The notes below the pieces were generated by a model that saw nothing but the letters and a program-made list of their open reading frames with translations, was not told the DNA's origin and searched no databases. A program made the translations under genes and the position numbers. Source: Vibrio bathopelagicus (GTDB taxonomy: Bacteria > Pseudomonadota > Gammaproteobacteria > Enterobacterales > Vibrionaceae). From it: 64,000 nucleotides of DNA. Within the stretch, counting starts at the first letter, position 1, and each line of letters starts with the position of its first letter. The DNA is taken from assembly GCF_014879975.1 (NCBI RefSeq), contig NZ_CP062501.1, positions 1,364,001 through 1,428,000 on the forward strand. The letters are read 5' to 3'. This document shows, piece by piece, positions 53,506 through 62,706 of the stretch.

Positions 53506-55229
53506 AGTGTACCCTCACCTGCTTCTAAAGATTTGAGTACATAATCAGAACCTTGCTTGGCCACTAGAAACCGAATCGGTTGACCCTCAGAAAATTCGGA
53601 TAGGTCAAGGTCTTCACTCGCTTGGAAGTTCATTTCTCCGGCCTTCCAATCCCACTCTGGTACGGGCTTGTGATTTACCGTAAGCATACCGAAGTCCGCC
53701 ATCAGCATTGTGATTTGTCCTTTCACCCAAACTTCGCCCGCCATTTGGTGTTCGTTGACCTTGTAGTCAACAACCTCATATTGACCTGATTCTGTCTTCA
53801 TCATTTCAAAATCAATAACTTGACCACGCTTAACGTCACTCATGTCTAAACCTTCGGCAAAAGTAAAATTCATTACCATGCCCGGCCATTCCCACTCAGG
53901 TACAGGTTGGTGATTGATGGTCACCATGCGACTACCTTGCATCACATCCGAAATTTCACCTTTTGCCCAAACCGTTTCGGCTTGCTCTTCCACACCATTA
54001 ATTCGAGACAGATCAGCGGACTGGCTAGATTCCGAATCAAGCATGAAGTGTGCAGATGTAACAATCTTTTCGCCTTGCTCAAGGCCTTGTAGAACCTCAA
54101 CCTTGTCACCAGCTTCACGGCCTACCTCTATTCGTGCAGAGCGATATTTACCCTCACCTTCAGAAAGCACAACTCGCGTCATGCCACCGGAATGAATAAC
54201 CGACGACCTTGGTATTGTAAGTACGACATCATCACTAATTGGTTTCAGCGCGATATTTGCGAACATGTTCGGTTTAAGCTCGCCATTTGGGTTAGAGAAC
54301 TTCAAACGCACGCGCAAGGTGCGAGTTTTAGGATCAAGGATGGGATACACGTAATCCACATTCCCCTGCCACTCCTTGCCGGGAATCGCGTCCAGCGTCA
54401 TCTCTGCATTGCTGCCAAATGAGATCCAGTGAGCTTGACGTTCAAACACTTCGGCATCGACCCACACCTCATTGAGAGGCCCAGCACTGATTACCGCTTG
54501 CGCCGGCGAAAGATAACCACCTTCTCGGATGTTGAGACTCGCGATAACGCCATTCGCGGGAGCTTTGATTTCTATGGTTTGCGAGGCCTTGCCTTGGCGA
54601 GTAATCGAACGTATCTGAGCTTTATCTACACCTAAGGTAATCAAGCGTTCAGTCGAGCCTTTGATCAACCCTTTACGACCCGTTTTATAAGCACTTATCA
54701 GTTCTTCTTGGGCTTTGACAAGTTCTGGAGAGTAGAGAGTGAACAGTACATCACCCTTATTCACCTTCTCTCCGACAGCATTGATATAAAGCTTCTCTAC
54801 CCAGCCTGCTGCCCTTACATTGGTTTGCCATAACGTACTTTCGTCAAACGCCACATAACCAACGGTTTCAATTCGTGGTGACAAAGCTTCAAACTCAACA
54901 CTCGCTGTTTTCACACCAAGATTATTTTCCACTGATGAATCAATGAACACGGTGCCAGCCTTGTCTGTACCACCACTTAGGTCATCGGCATACACCGGGA
55001 TTAGATCCATTCCCATTGGTGACTGGCCTGGCTTGTCACGCTGATAATTGGGATCCATTGGCGCGACCCAATACAGTGGTTCGTTGCTTGCATCCTCAGC
55101 CGAGCTCGCCGCACTTGCGCCGCCCATTGCTGACATATCGTGAGTTGAATTCAAGAGAAAGTAGTTCGCACTAAAACCTAATGCACCACCGACCAATAAA
55201 GCGATTGTCGCGACTTTTACTGATTTCAT
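53502..55229 (-). CDS. cusB: CusB-type membrane-fusion protein with two fused CusF-like domains
   Basis: The 575-residue protein begins with a membrane segment (about 7-27), an HMBD-like heavy-metal-binding stretch (YWVAPMDPNYQRDKPGQSPM) and a CusB adaptor core (about 90-400). Its C-terminus adds two CusF-like modules, about 420-499 and 500-575. The first keeps all four Cu+/Ag+ ligands (His440, Trp448, Met451, Met453; WPGMVMNF). The second keeps His520, Trp528 and Met533, but the first Met is Gly (Gly531). A separate CusF is not encoded here. It links CusA to CusC. Confidence 0.92.
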   Translation of the reverse strand: MKSVKVATIALLVGGALGFSANYFLLNSTHDMSAMGGASAASSAEDASNEPLYWVAPMDPNYQRDKPGQSPMGMDLIPVYADDLSGGTDKAGTVFIDSSVENNLGVKTASVEFEALSPRIETVGYVAFDESTLWQTNVRAAGWVEKLYINAVGEKVNKGDVLFTLYSPELVKAQEELISAYKTGRKGLIKGSTERLITLGVDKAQIRSITRQGKASQTIEIKAPANGVIASLNIREGGYLSPAQAVISAGPLNEVWVDAEVFERQAHWISFGSNAEMTLDAIPGKEWQGNVDYVYPILDPKTRTLRVRLKFSNPNGELKPNMFANIALKPISDDVVLTIPRSSVIHSGGMTRVVLSEGEGKYRSARIEVGREAGDKVEVLQGLEQGEKIVTSAHFMLDSESSQSADLSRINGVEEQAETVWAKGEISDVMQGSRMVTINHQPVPEWEWPGMVMNFTFAEGLDMSDVKRGQVIDFEMMKTESGQYEVVDYKVNEHQMAGEVWVKGQITMLMADFGMLTVNHKPVPEWDWKAGEMNFQASEDLDLSEFSEGQPIRFLVAKQGSDYVLKSLEAGEGTL

Positions 55230-55239
55230 TATCTATTCC

Positions 55240-56697
55240 TTATTGATTGGTTGGAGCGGCAAGTTGTGGCTGTTCAACCTGATATTCAAAGCCACTGATT
55301 AAAGCTGCGAGCTTGCTATTAACGATGTTGAGATCGGTGATCAAGCGCTGTTGTTCAAGTTTCAAGGCAAGCTCGTCAGCCGTTGCGGCGATAACGTCAT
55401 TAAACTGCGCGGTATTGTTTTGATAACCTCTTTCCACTGCACTGATTCGAGCGGTTGTCTGTGGAAGCAAGGTACGTTGATATCGCTCTAAACGTTGAGA
55501 AAGGTTCGACCTATCCACTAATAACGCATTCACCTGAGCGTTCATTTGAGAAAGTAAGGTGTCCTTTTGGGATTTGGCTGCCCCAACTTGATACTGAGCT
55601 GCAGACAAGTTCTTGTCTTGGCGATTGCCAGTAAACAGTGGGATGTCGACCGTTAGGTAAGCGCTGACAAGATCAGAAGCAGGTTCACCCGCCATGTTGT
55701 TTGCTTGTCGATGGGCATACATTACTTCCACACCAAACTGAGGCGTATAAGCTTGCTCAGCCAACTCAACCTGAGTTTGATTCGACGAAATAGTCGCATC
55801 GACGATCTTAACTAATGGATGATTGGTTAGTAGTTGATAGTGCTTGGTAGATACAGTGTTCTCGGTTCCCGCTAATTTGCTTTCCAAACTTGTCCAATCA
55901 ACTTGGTTAGTAGCATGAAGCACGCCCTGGGAGTCAATAGCTTGAGAACCTAACCAATCAGAGCCCAACCATTCAGACAGCTGAGAGATCAGACGACGTT
56001 GAACTTGCTGATTAGCTTGCAGTTTTTCATCAATCTTACTGACTTGAAGCTGAGCATTGAGCAAGTCTTGCGCTTCACTTTTACCAATCGAGTAATTGGT
56101 TTGGACATAGTTTTCTAACTCGACCAATAGGCGTCGGTTTTCACGCATAACGCTTTCAGAGACTTGTTGATAGCCCAGTTCAAGCCAAAGCTGCGTCATG
56201 CTATTAGCAACGGTAAGTTCACGAGCCTGTACTTGAAGAGCTATTCCATCCGCTTGCTGACCCGCTTTTTTCTGCTGAAGATCAAGCGTATTACCACGCT
56301 CAAACTGCTGCATCAAACCGACAGAGATATTGGTCATTGGGTCTTCATCAAACTGAAAGCTATCAACGGGTAGCCCGCCAAATCCGACTTTCAATTTAGG
56401 ATCCATTAAGGTCGCGCTCGCGACACCTGTTTCTCTCATCGCTTGCGATTGGGCGAAATACTGCTTTCGGTTACTGTCTTGGTTCAGTGCTATCTCAATC
56501 AACATATTAAGTTGCTGTGTTGAGCTCTGTTGATCAGCTTTAGTCGTGAGTTCTGAAGCTCGTGCTGAGTCCGAAACAGCAGCTAACGCAGCACTTGAAA
56601 ACAAGGTTGCAGGTAGCGTAACACTTGAAACAAAGGCAGCAGCGACCACGACACTCGCGTTTATTCCAAACACGGAGGTTGTTGGTTTTATATTCAC
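55240..56697 (-). CDS. cusC: CusC/TolC-type outer-membrane efflux protein
   Basis: The 485-residue protein is an outer-membrane efflux protein of the TolC/CusC type: an N-terminal export signal (about 1-40) and two coiled-coil-rich repeats (YFAQSQAMRETGVASATLMDP, and QQRLITDLNIVNSKLAAL near the end). It starts with GTG; GGAC is a weak ribosome site. It forms the exit duct for the CusBA pump. The CusB-like gene follows after 10 bp. Confidence 0.88.
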   Translation of the reverse strand: MNIKPTTSVFGINASVVVAAAFVSSVTLPATLFSSAALAAVSDSARASELTTKADQQSSTQQLNMLIEIALNQDSNRKQYFAQSQAMRETGVASATLMDPKLKVGFGGLPVDSFQFDEDPMTNISVGLMQQFERGNTLDLQQKKAGQQADGIALQVQARELTVANSMTQLWLELGYQQVSESVMRENRRLLVELENYVQTNYSIGKSEAQDLLNAQLQVSKIDEKLQANQQVQRRLISQLSEWLGSDWLGSQAIDSQGVLHATNQVDWTSLESKLAGTENTVSTKHYQLLTNHPLVKIVDATISSNQTQVELAEQAYTPQFGVEVMYAHRQANNMAGEPASDLVSAYLTVDIPLFTGNRQDKNLSAAQYQVGAAKSQKDTLLSQMNAQVNALLVDRSNLSQRLERYQRTLLPQTTARISAVERGYQNNTAQFNDVIAATADELALKLEQQRLITDLNIVNSKLAALISGFEYQVEQPQLAAPTNQ

Positions 56698-56790
56698 AAT
56701 GAATGTCCATATCTAGCGTTAAATAACGCATATAAAAGATTGGCGTATCAGATTTATGAGTCTGATATCGCTATGTTTTTAGATATAGAT

Positions 56791-57255
56791 TTATGCGGTA
56801 GGCGGGCGTAACAAAGATTGAGCACGTGCGACTTTCTGGCCAATAGTGACAGATTGAAAACGAGCTAGAGAATAGGCAAAGAGATTAGCGGCTTGAATAG
56901 CCTGAATTGGGTGTGAAGCGGTAGAGCAAACAGAAGCACAGCAGTCAGCGCCTGAGCAGTGACTTCCCATCATGTTGTCACCATCTTCGCTCGCCGAAGG
57001 CATATGACATTGAGTCATAAAGGCCTGAGCATCCATATTGGAGTGTTCAGCGTGTGATTCGGTGTTCATGATATGACATCCTGCCATCATACCGTTCGCT
57101 GAATCGTCACTGTGGTAACAAGCCGACTGGCTCGAACCCATTTGAGCAGTCATCATATTGGTCATCATGACTGATGAGCTTGAGGCATAGCTAGACATCA
57201 ACATTGCAATAATGCTGAACACAGTAATCCAAGTTGTTCGGAATGTGTTTGTCAT
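56791..57255 (-). CDS. Cys/Met/His-rich exported protein, first gene of the copper operon
   Basis: The 154-residue protein has an N-terminal hydrophobic export segment (about 9-25) and a middle crowded with metal-ligand residues: seven Cys, seven His and many Met (GMMAGCHIM, QCHMPS, NMMGSHCSGADCCASVC). The C-terminus is not ligand-rich and could be a short helix. I recognise no family beyond a loose likeness to small DUF2946-type proteins. AAAGGTAAG precedes the ATG. The CueR-like promoter just upstream makes it the first gene of the metal-efflux operon. It may be a copper sponge or chaperone. Confidence 0.75.
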   Translation of the reverse strand: MTNTFRTTWITVFSIIAMLMSSYASSSSVMMTNMMTAQMGSSQSACYHSDDSANGMMAGCHIMNTESHAEHSNMDAQAFMTQCHMPSASEDGDNMMGSHCSGADCCASVCSTASHPIQAIQAANLFAYSLARFQSVTIGQKVARAQSLLRPPTA

Positions 57256-57280
57256 AACTTACCTTTAAATTTATAGCGCA

Positions 57281-57311
57281 ACTATAAACGTTCCCCTTAG
57301 GGTAAGGTCAA
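57281..57311 (-). promoter_or_regulatory. CueR-like (MerR-family) promoter for the copper operon
   Basis: On the minus strand TTGACC (-35) and TATAGT (-10) are separated by 19 bp, the overlong spacer typical of MerR-family promoters. The spacer holds an inverted repeat (ACGTTCCCC at 57288-57296 and GGGTAAGGT at 57300-57308, 7 of 9 matched), close to the CueR ACCTTCC half-site. It points to the Cys/Met/His-rich gene and the cus genes, with a predicted leader of about 20 nt. Confidence 0.85.
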
Positions 57312-57410
57312 CCCGAAAGGGCAAATATTTGATGAAATTGATAATAACTGCTGCATAGATGAACAAAAAGAACACTCATGGACTGTAGAGTGCTCCTTCT
57401 TTAGATACTG

Positions 57411-58058
57411 TTAAGTATTCAACAACTTCTGTGCATCATATTCAGCCATCGCATTTTTAAGAGCGGTTAAATCCGAATCACACAAGTGCTGCCTCAATGA
57501 TTCAAATTTTTCTGGCGGCCAGTCGTATATCTTCATTGAGATTAGCTCTTCGATAACAGTCTTCTCGAAGCGGTGTTTGACCACTTTTGCTGGGGAGCCA
57601 GCCACAATACTGTAAGGTTCCACATCTTTGGTTACTACACTGTTCGCAGCCACAACCGCCCCTTCTCCAATGGTCACGCCCGGCATGATCATGGCACGCA
57701 TCCCTAGCCAAACCCCATCTTTGATATGGGTATCGCCTTTGCCGATGTAGGCGTCTTCGATCACATCCATAAATGGATACAAAGAGAACCAATCAACTCG
57801 GTGGGTGTGATTGCCGCCCATTAGGATCACGACCTCTGCACCAATGCAGACGTAATCGCCGATGTAGAGCTCATCAATTTCCCAGCGAGGCTCCCACTGA
57901 CGGCTGATCTCGTCACCATGCAGGTAACGCACGACTGAACGCTCAAACCCGTTATCCCAGCAATCGCTGTAATAACTGTGTTGACCCTTGATGTGAATGT
58001 TGGGGTTAGTAACAACCTCATGAAGCAATTCGAATTTAGACCAATGCTTATTTTGCAT
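57411..58058 (-). CDS. CatB-type xenobiotic acetyltransferase
   Basis: The 215-residue protein has the left-handed beta-helix of the CatB/Vat family: VCIGAEVVILMGGNHTHRVDW contains the likely catalytic His region, followed by FSLYPF, DGVWLGMRAMIMPGVTIGEGAVVAANSVVTKDV and IVAGSPAKVVKHRF. CatB enzymes O-acetylate chloramphenicol, and Vat enzymes streptogramins. Here the role is uncertain; it may act on another substrate. AGAGGTAG precedes the ATG. There are no attC-like sites around it. Confidence 0.85.
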   Translation of the reverse strand: MQNKHWSKFELLHEVVTNPNIHIKGQHSYYSDCWDNGFERSVVRYLHGDEISRQWEPRWEIDELYIGDYVCIGAEVVILMGGNHTHRVDWFSLYPFMDVIEDAYIGKGDTHIKDGVWLGMRAMIMPGVTIGEGAVVAANSVVTKDVEPYSIVAGSPAKVVKHRFEKTVIEELISMKIYDWPPEKFESLRQHLCDSDLTALKNAMAEYDAQKLLNT

Positions 58059-58076
58059 TTCTACCTCTGATTAACT

Positions 58077-58103
58077 TATTCGTTTTATTCGTTTTATTCG
58101 TTT
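58077..58103. repeat. Three tandem copies of a 9-bp repeat
   Basis: TATTCGTTT is repeated three times without change, just upstream of the CatB-type gene start (58058). It lies in the leader or promoter region, so copy number could affect expression. Confidence 0.85.
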
Positions 58104-58461
58104 AAATATCAAAACATTCGACGTTGCAGATCTGAGGTGCACAAGCTAACGTCCCAATAAACACAGCTTCTATTGAGTTAAATAGTAAGTATCACGCTTA
58201 AATCATAGCAATGTCGCTAAAACTAAAGAGGCGTCAGTGGATTCGAGGTTGCTTTAAGAGGGGAAGTAATTTCACAGTATGCTCAGAATAACTCGATTGG
58301 AAAATTTACGTGTGGATTGTATCCCTTAGTACGCACCAATTTGACAGAGAAATGTGATTAATAAGGTTTCAAATATAAGTTCGTAGAACACAGGGCAAGT
58401 CTGAACCTGTGGTATTAAACAGGAGCAGACTCGGTTATATTTTTAGATATAGGTTCAACGA
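58104..58461. other. Intergenic region between CatB-type and OYE genes
   Basis: About 360 bp without a gene, AT-rich, with no attC-like site and no strong terminator that I can see. It must hold the promoter of the CatB-type gene. Confidence 0.45.
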
Positions 58462-59574
58462 CTACATGCGCGCAAGCTGTACTTTTCTATCTTTGTTTAC
58501 CACACAGAAGTTACCGCGCTTAGTGCGACACTTAGAACATCTTTCACACTCAACAGGGCTTCGGTCGCCCTCTTTCCAGCGTTTCACTAGATGCGGCTCC
58601 GATAACAAAGGGCGTGAAAGTGCGAAGTACTCTATGCCCGTGTTGTTTGCGATCGCTTCAATGGCATCAAAATCCGTTAAGCCGCCTACCGTGATTACTG
58701 GAATATCGATATCCTGGCTAATTGCATGGCCGTATTCATGGAAGTAACCTTCAGCTTGAATGGTAAAGCCATCGTGTGACTCGCCAATCATGGTGTCTGC
58801 TTTGCCATGAATGTTGCCAGAAACGACAATGCCATCAACGCCTACTTCTTCTAGCTTTTTACACACCAAACGCGTTTCATCGAAGGTCACACCGCCCTCG
58901 AAAAACTCAGAAGCGGTCAGCTTAACCAAGATAGGGAAATCGTCACCCACCAACTTGCGTGTTGCCGTGTAGATCTCAAGCAAGAATCTCATGCAATTTT
59001 CTAAGCTACCGCCGTATTCATCTTCACGTTGATTGTAATAAGGGCTTAAGAACTGGTTGATCAAGTAGGTGTGTGCCGCATGAATCTCAACACCATCAAA
59101 ACCCGATTGGTTCGCTCTTAGTGACGCTTTGGCAAACGCATCAACGATGTAATCAATTTCCTTTTTGGTCATTGCTTTACCCAGTGTTTGAGTCCCTTTT
59201 TCAGGAACCTCACTCGGTGCGTAGATCACTCGTTCGCCAAGATCATGCGTGGTTTTGGTGCCGCCATAAGCCAATTGCATCACGATTTTAGAATCGTTGT
59301 CATGGGCCAGTTGAGTCAGCTTTTTGTACTCATCGATAAACGAGTCGTTATACATACCCATCATGCCAGCATTCGGCTTTTCTTCTTCAACGATGTTTGC
59401 GTAACCCGTCACGATCAAGCCAACCTCGCCTTGAGCCAACTCTTCATAGATAGCGTAAAGTTTATCTGTCATATGACCATCTTCAGTCGCCATATTTTCC
59501 CACGTTGCACTTCTCATAAAACGGTTTTTCAGTGTCATGGTACCAATGCGGGTTTCTGTAAACAAAATACTCAA
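58462..59574 (-). CDS. Old Yellow Enzyme family NADH:flavin oxidoreductase
   Basis: The 370-residue protein is an FMN-dependent OYE-type TIM barrel: TMTLKNRFMRSATWENMA at the start, GFDGVEIHAAHTYLINQFLSP and NQREDEYGGSLENCMRFLLE (active-site region), and VITVGGLTDFDAI. A cysteine-rich tail (ECERCSKCRTKRGNFC) is present. It should reduce C=C bonds of enones or similar compounds. The start is TTG at 59574, chosen because GAGGAA sits in front of it and it gives the normal family N-terminus. Confidence 0.9.
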   Translation of the reverse strand: MSILFTETRIGTMTLKNRFMRSATWENMATEDGHMTDKLYAIYEELAQGEVGLIVTGYANIVEEEKPNAGMMGMYNDSFIDEYKKLTQLAHDNDSKIVMQLAYGGTKTTHDLGERVIYAPSEVPEKGTQTLGKAMTKKEIDYIVDAFAKASLRANQSGFDGVEIHAAHTYLINQFLSPYYNQREDEYGGSLENCMRFLLEIYTATRKLVGDDFPILVKLTASEFFEGGVTFDETRLVCKKLEEVGVDGIVVSGNIHGKADTMIGESHDGFTIQAEGYFHEYGHAISQDIDIPVITVGGLTDFDAIEAIANNTGIEYFALSRPLLSEPHLVKRWKEGDRSPVECERCSKCRTKRGNFCVVNKDRKVQLARM

Positions 59575-59743
59575 ATCTATTCCTCATTCAATCGTGTTAC
59601 GCAATTGCCCCATCTAACGTGAGGCTGATTGACGCGGATACTACAGAGATCATGACAGGCAAAACTTAATCTAGATTAAGAGAACAGCACTCTCATATAA
59701 GAAACAGGCAGCATTTGATTAGAATGGAAGGTAATTGAGGACA

Positions 59744-59781
59744 GAAAACAAAAAGGCCGTTCAGTTAGACTAAACGGCCTT
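59744..59781 (-). terminator. Terminator after the SDR-like gene
   Basis: AAGGCCGTT and AACGGCCTT form a perfect 9-bp stem with an 11-base loop; on the minus strand TTTTTGTTTT follows. It lies downstream of the leftward SDR-like gene. Confidence 0.85.
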
Positions 59782-59829
59782 GCAAATTTATAGCTAGATG
59801 GAAATACCTCAAGACAGCGCTATCATGAT

Positions 59830-60465
59830 TTAGCCATACTGAACTGTAGGATCAATACATTGATAAACTTGTCCGATACTCGCGTCATTCGCCAATACAG
59901 TTTCGATTAAGCGAGCCACTTCTTGTCGGTAAATCACGCCATGCACTTCCACTTGTTGGGAAAGCTCACCGTTGCCAGTCTCCTTGCCATCCAACAAGCC
60001 ACCCGGACGTAAGATGGTGTAATCCAAAGCACTAGAGGCTATCCAAGCTTCTGCCAACGACTTTTCACGAACCGCAGCGCCAAACCCTTTTCTAGAACGC
60101 TCCGACAAATACTGCCAAGAGTCACCACAACCCAACGACGTTACCAGCACAAATCGAGCAATGCCATTGGCTTCAAGCGCATCAGTCAAATGCCGGTGTC
60201 CAATGTAATCAACGGGAGTGTCAGCTCTGAAGCTACCCATGCTAGAAACAATGAGTGCTGATTTAGGTAACTGAGCGACCACAGATTCAACTTGTTCTTG
60301 ATCGGTAGCATCACAGCGAAGTGTGGTCACACCAAGTTCAGCCAAGCGCGTGTTTTTCTCTGGGTTTCTCGCAACCGCTATAACTTGATAACCTTGTTTG
60401 TGAAAATGCTCAACTATTGCAGCACCCAGTCCACTTCCTGCTCCCCATACAACGACCGTACTCAT
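59830..60465 (-). CDS. NAD(P)-binding SDR-like protein (atypical short-chain dehydrogenase family)
   Basis: The 211-residue protein has a Rossmann N-terminus (VVVWGAGSGLGAAIVEHF, a GxGxxG-type loop), a sugar-dehydratase-like LVTSLGCGDS and LDYTILRPGGLLDGKETG. It belongs to the NmrA/atypical SDR group, which often senses or reduces with NAD(P)H. The ATG at 60465 has AGG upstream; a longer reading adds seven residues. The function is unknown. Confidence 0.83.
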   Translation of the reverse strand: MSTVVVWGAGSGLGAAIVEHFHKQGYQVIAVARNPEKNTRLAELGVTTLRCDATDQEQVESVVAQLPKSALIVSSMGSFRADTPVDYIGHRHLTDALEANGIARFVLVTSLGCGDSWQYLSERSRKGFGAAVREKSLAEAWIASSALDYTILRPGGLLDGKETGNGELSQQVEVHGVIYRQEVARLIETVLANDASIGQVYQCIDPTVQYG

Positions 60466-60695
60466 AAAAAACCTCATAATATTCATGTTGTAGTGATACT
60501 AACCGGACAATTTAAACCGTTCCTTTATCAAGATCAACAAATGAGAATAAGTCTCAATATTATTTTAATTTTTTGCTAGATCTCACTAATCCTCTCAAAA
60601 GCACGACCACGTATCATAATTAAACATTGGTTAATTGAATTGCCCCAACATGTCTACTAAAGTAATTTTAATACAATGACTTAGTCTCGGTGGTT

Positions 60696-62642
60696 ATGAA
60701 AAAAGAACGCATTCAATATTCTTTCGACGTGTGGTTATTTATTCCTGATGAAGACAAACTCATCATGAACGAAGAAGACGTGATTATCGACAACCGTTTG
60801 TCCAAACTACTGGACTTTTTTTGTCAGAATCCGAACATTGTGTTCTCGCGAGATGAGTTGATTAATGAGGTTTGGAACGGGTCGATCTTAACGGATCAAG
60901 TGATCACTCAAGCGATTTTCGAATTACGTAAAACATTGAAATCTGCCGAGCGACACTCGATGGGTTATATCATCACGGTACCCAAGCGAGGATATAAGCT
61001 AGATGTTGAGGTTCAGAAAACTATTTTGATTCACCCTTCAATGGTGACCAAGACCTTGCCGGTTTCCGATGTATATGAAAATACTGAACAACCTGAATCT
61101 GCATCTACTTCCGACTCCTCAATAAAGACGCAACAAGACTCACCTCAACCAATAAATGGGGCAGCGGTCATTGTTGACCAACCCATAAATCACGATGAGG
61201 TTGAAGATTCAAAAGCACCTCATGAACAGGTGCCTCAAGCTCATACACAACACCAAACTGAAACCCACCGAACTCACGACAAAAAAAATCATCGCGACAA
61301 TACACAAAATAACCAAACACCGCTTTCCAATATCCACCCTAATCGGGATGAAGCATCAAGCAAAACGCGCGATTCTAATGATCTAACAAATGGACCAGAT
61401 CAGCCCTCTGCCAACTATGCAAAAAGTACAGCAACAAGGAACGACACCACTACAAAGCCAGAAAGAACGCAGAGAAAACCCTATCGCTTGGCCATCGTGG
61501 TAAGCGCTATTGTCATCGCCATTGGTGTGTTTTGGTGGAGTTCACAGTCATCGACTTCTTCCTCATATACCGCTTCATCTTCCGACAATAACGCAAACTC
61601 ATCCATTGATGGCATGACTGATCTCTTTGATTCTGAAAGCCGCTCTTCGGAGACGACTGACAAGGCAAATCAAGTAACGAATAACCAAGTTCTTGAAAAC
61701 CACAAAGCACACGCTTCGGTTCATTACTTGTCGCTTGAACCACGCTATATCTACGTCAGAATTGATGAAAGTTTGAAAAATGATGCCTTTAAACGCGGCA
61801 TCGTTCATAAATTAATGAGCTACCTTACGACCTATCGTGACTTTCGCATCGTGGTGGACGAAACCTTAGTGCCAAACTCCGCAAACGTGGTCAGCTTTAA
61901 AAGCAAAGTTGATGGCGACAGAGAGTATCTGGATATTACCTATTTCAACCGTATCTCCAACTTCAAGCATTTAGGGCGTGATTATCTGATTGATGCCTCT
62001 TCACTGCACACCACTATGCGTAACATGCTCGACGATTTATTGGACTCATTTAATATCGACATCCAAAAATCCATTTTAAGACAACAAATTTCTGAGTTAC
62101 CTAAACAAGAAGAGTCGCTACAACTGACTCTCGAATCTCTTGGTTTGACCTTCATGACTCTGGATAGAACAGATACCTTAAAGAAGATCATCGAAGCCAA
62201 CGAGCTTGAGCCTGATAATCACTTTCTAATGTCGAGTCGTTATTTGTATGAACTTGCCGACATATTTCTATTGAAGTCTTCACAAAAAGAAAAACTGGTT
62301 CAAAAACTTAACGACCGGTTCGGCAAGAAGCTTCTTTTAGCAGAGAACAGTCCAACCTCTTATCGAGTATACGATGCACTCGCCGCCTACTCGCTAACAC
62401 AAGATAACCCCAGTGAAGCTGAGAGGTATATGACCTTAATACCGAGAAACGATTACAACGTCATGTCGATGATTATCTTAGCTAAATTAGAAGAGTCAAA
62501 AGGCAACCCTGCTGCTGCTGAAGAGTTCTATTATGAAACCATTTTAGAGTCTGGCTATCCGGTTGTTTTGAAAATTGCACAAACCTTGTTCTTTAACAGC
62601 AATATCTCTGAAATTGAATCTAAACTCGAAATAGTTGATTAG
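60696..62642 (+). CDS. ToxR-type membrane transcriptional regulator with periplasmic repeat domain
   Basis: The 648-residue protein has an N-terminal winged-helix (Trans_reg_C) domain (about 10-110; NRLSKLLDFFCQNPNIVFSR, FELRKTL), a long polar, low-complexity linker rich in Gln/Thr/His/Asn (about 115-258), one transmembrane segment (about 263-283; RLAIVVSAIVIAIGVFWW) and a large periplasmic C-terminus (about 290-648) with helical TPR-like repeats near the end. It resembles CadC/ToxR: a DNA-binding domain linked directly to a periplasmic sensor. Targets are unknown; pldA lies next, convergent. ATG at 60696. Confidence 0.85.
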   Translation: MKKERIQYSFDVWLFIPDEDKLIMNEEDVIIDNRLSKLLDFFCQNPNIVFSRDELINEVWNGSILTDQVITQAIFELRKTLKSAERHSMGYIITVPKRGYKLDVEVQKTILIHPSMVTKTLPVSDVYENTEQPESASTSDSSIKTQQDSPQPINGAAVIVDQPINHDEVEDSKAPHEQVPQAHTQHQTETHRTHDKKNHRDNTQNNQTPLSNIHPNRDEASSKTRDSNDLTNGPDQPSANYAKSTATRNDTTTKPERTQRKPYRLAIVVSAIVIAIGVFWWSSQSSTSSSYTASSSDNNANSSIDGMTDLFDSESRSSETTDKANQVTNNQVLENHKAHASVHYLSLEPRYIYVRIDESLKNDAFKRGIVHKLMSYLTTYRDFRIVVDETLVPNSANVVSFKSKVDGDREYLDITYFNRISNFKHLGRDYLIDASSLHTTMRNMLDDLLDSFNIDIQKSILRQQISELPKQEESLQLTLESLGLTFMTLDRTDTLKKIIEANELEPDNHFLMSSRYLYELADIFLLKSSQKEKLVQKLNDRFGKKLLLAENSPTSYRVYDALAAYSLTQDNPSEAERYMTLIPRNDYNVMSMIILAKLEESKGNPAAAEEFYYETILESGYPVVLKIAQTLFFNSNISEIESKLEIVD

Positions 62643-62706
62643 GAGAAGCACCACCGAACGCAGTGCTTTTGTGCATTGGCTATATTGATTGGCTAACTAA
62701 TGCCTC

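Noticed and set aside
57411-58461. Integron cassette around the CatB-type gene
   Set aside because: No attC-like core or inverse-core sites flank the gene; composition matches the neighbours.
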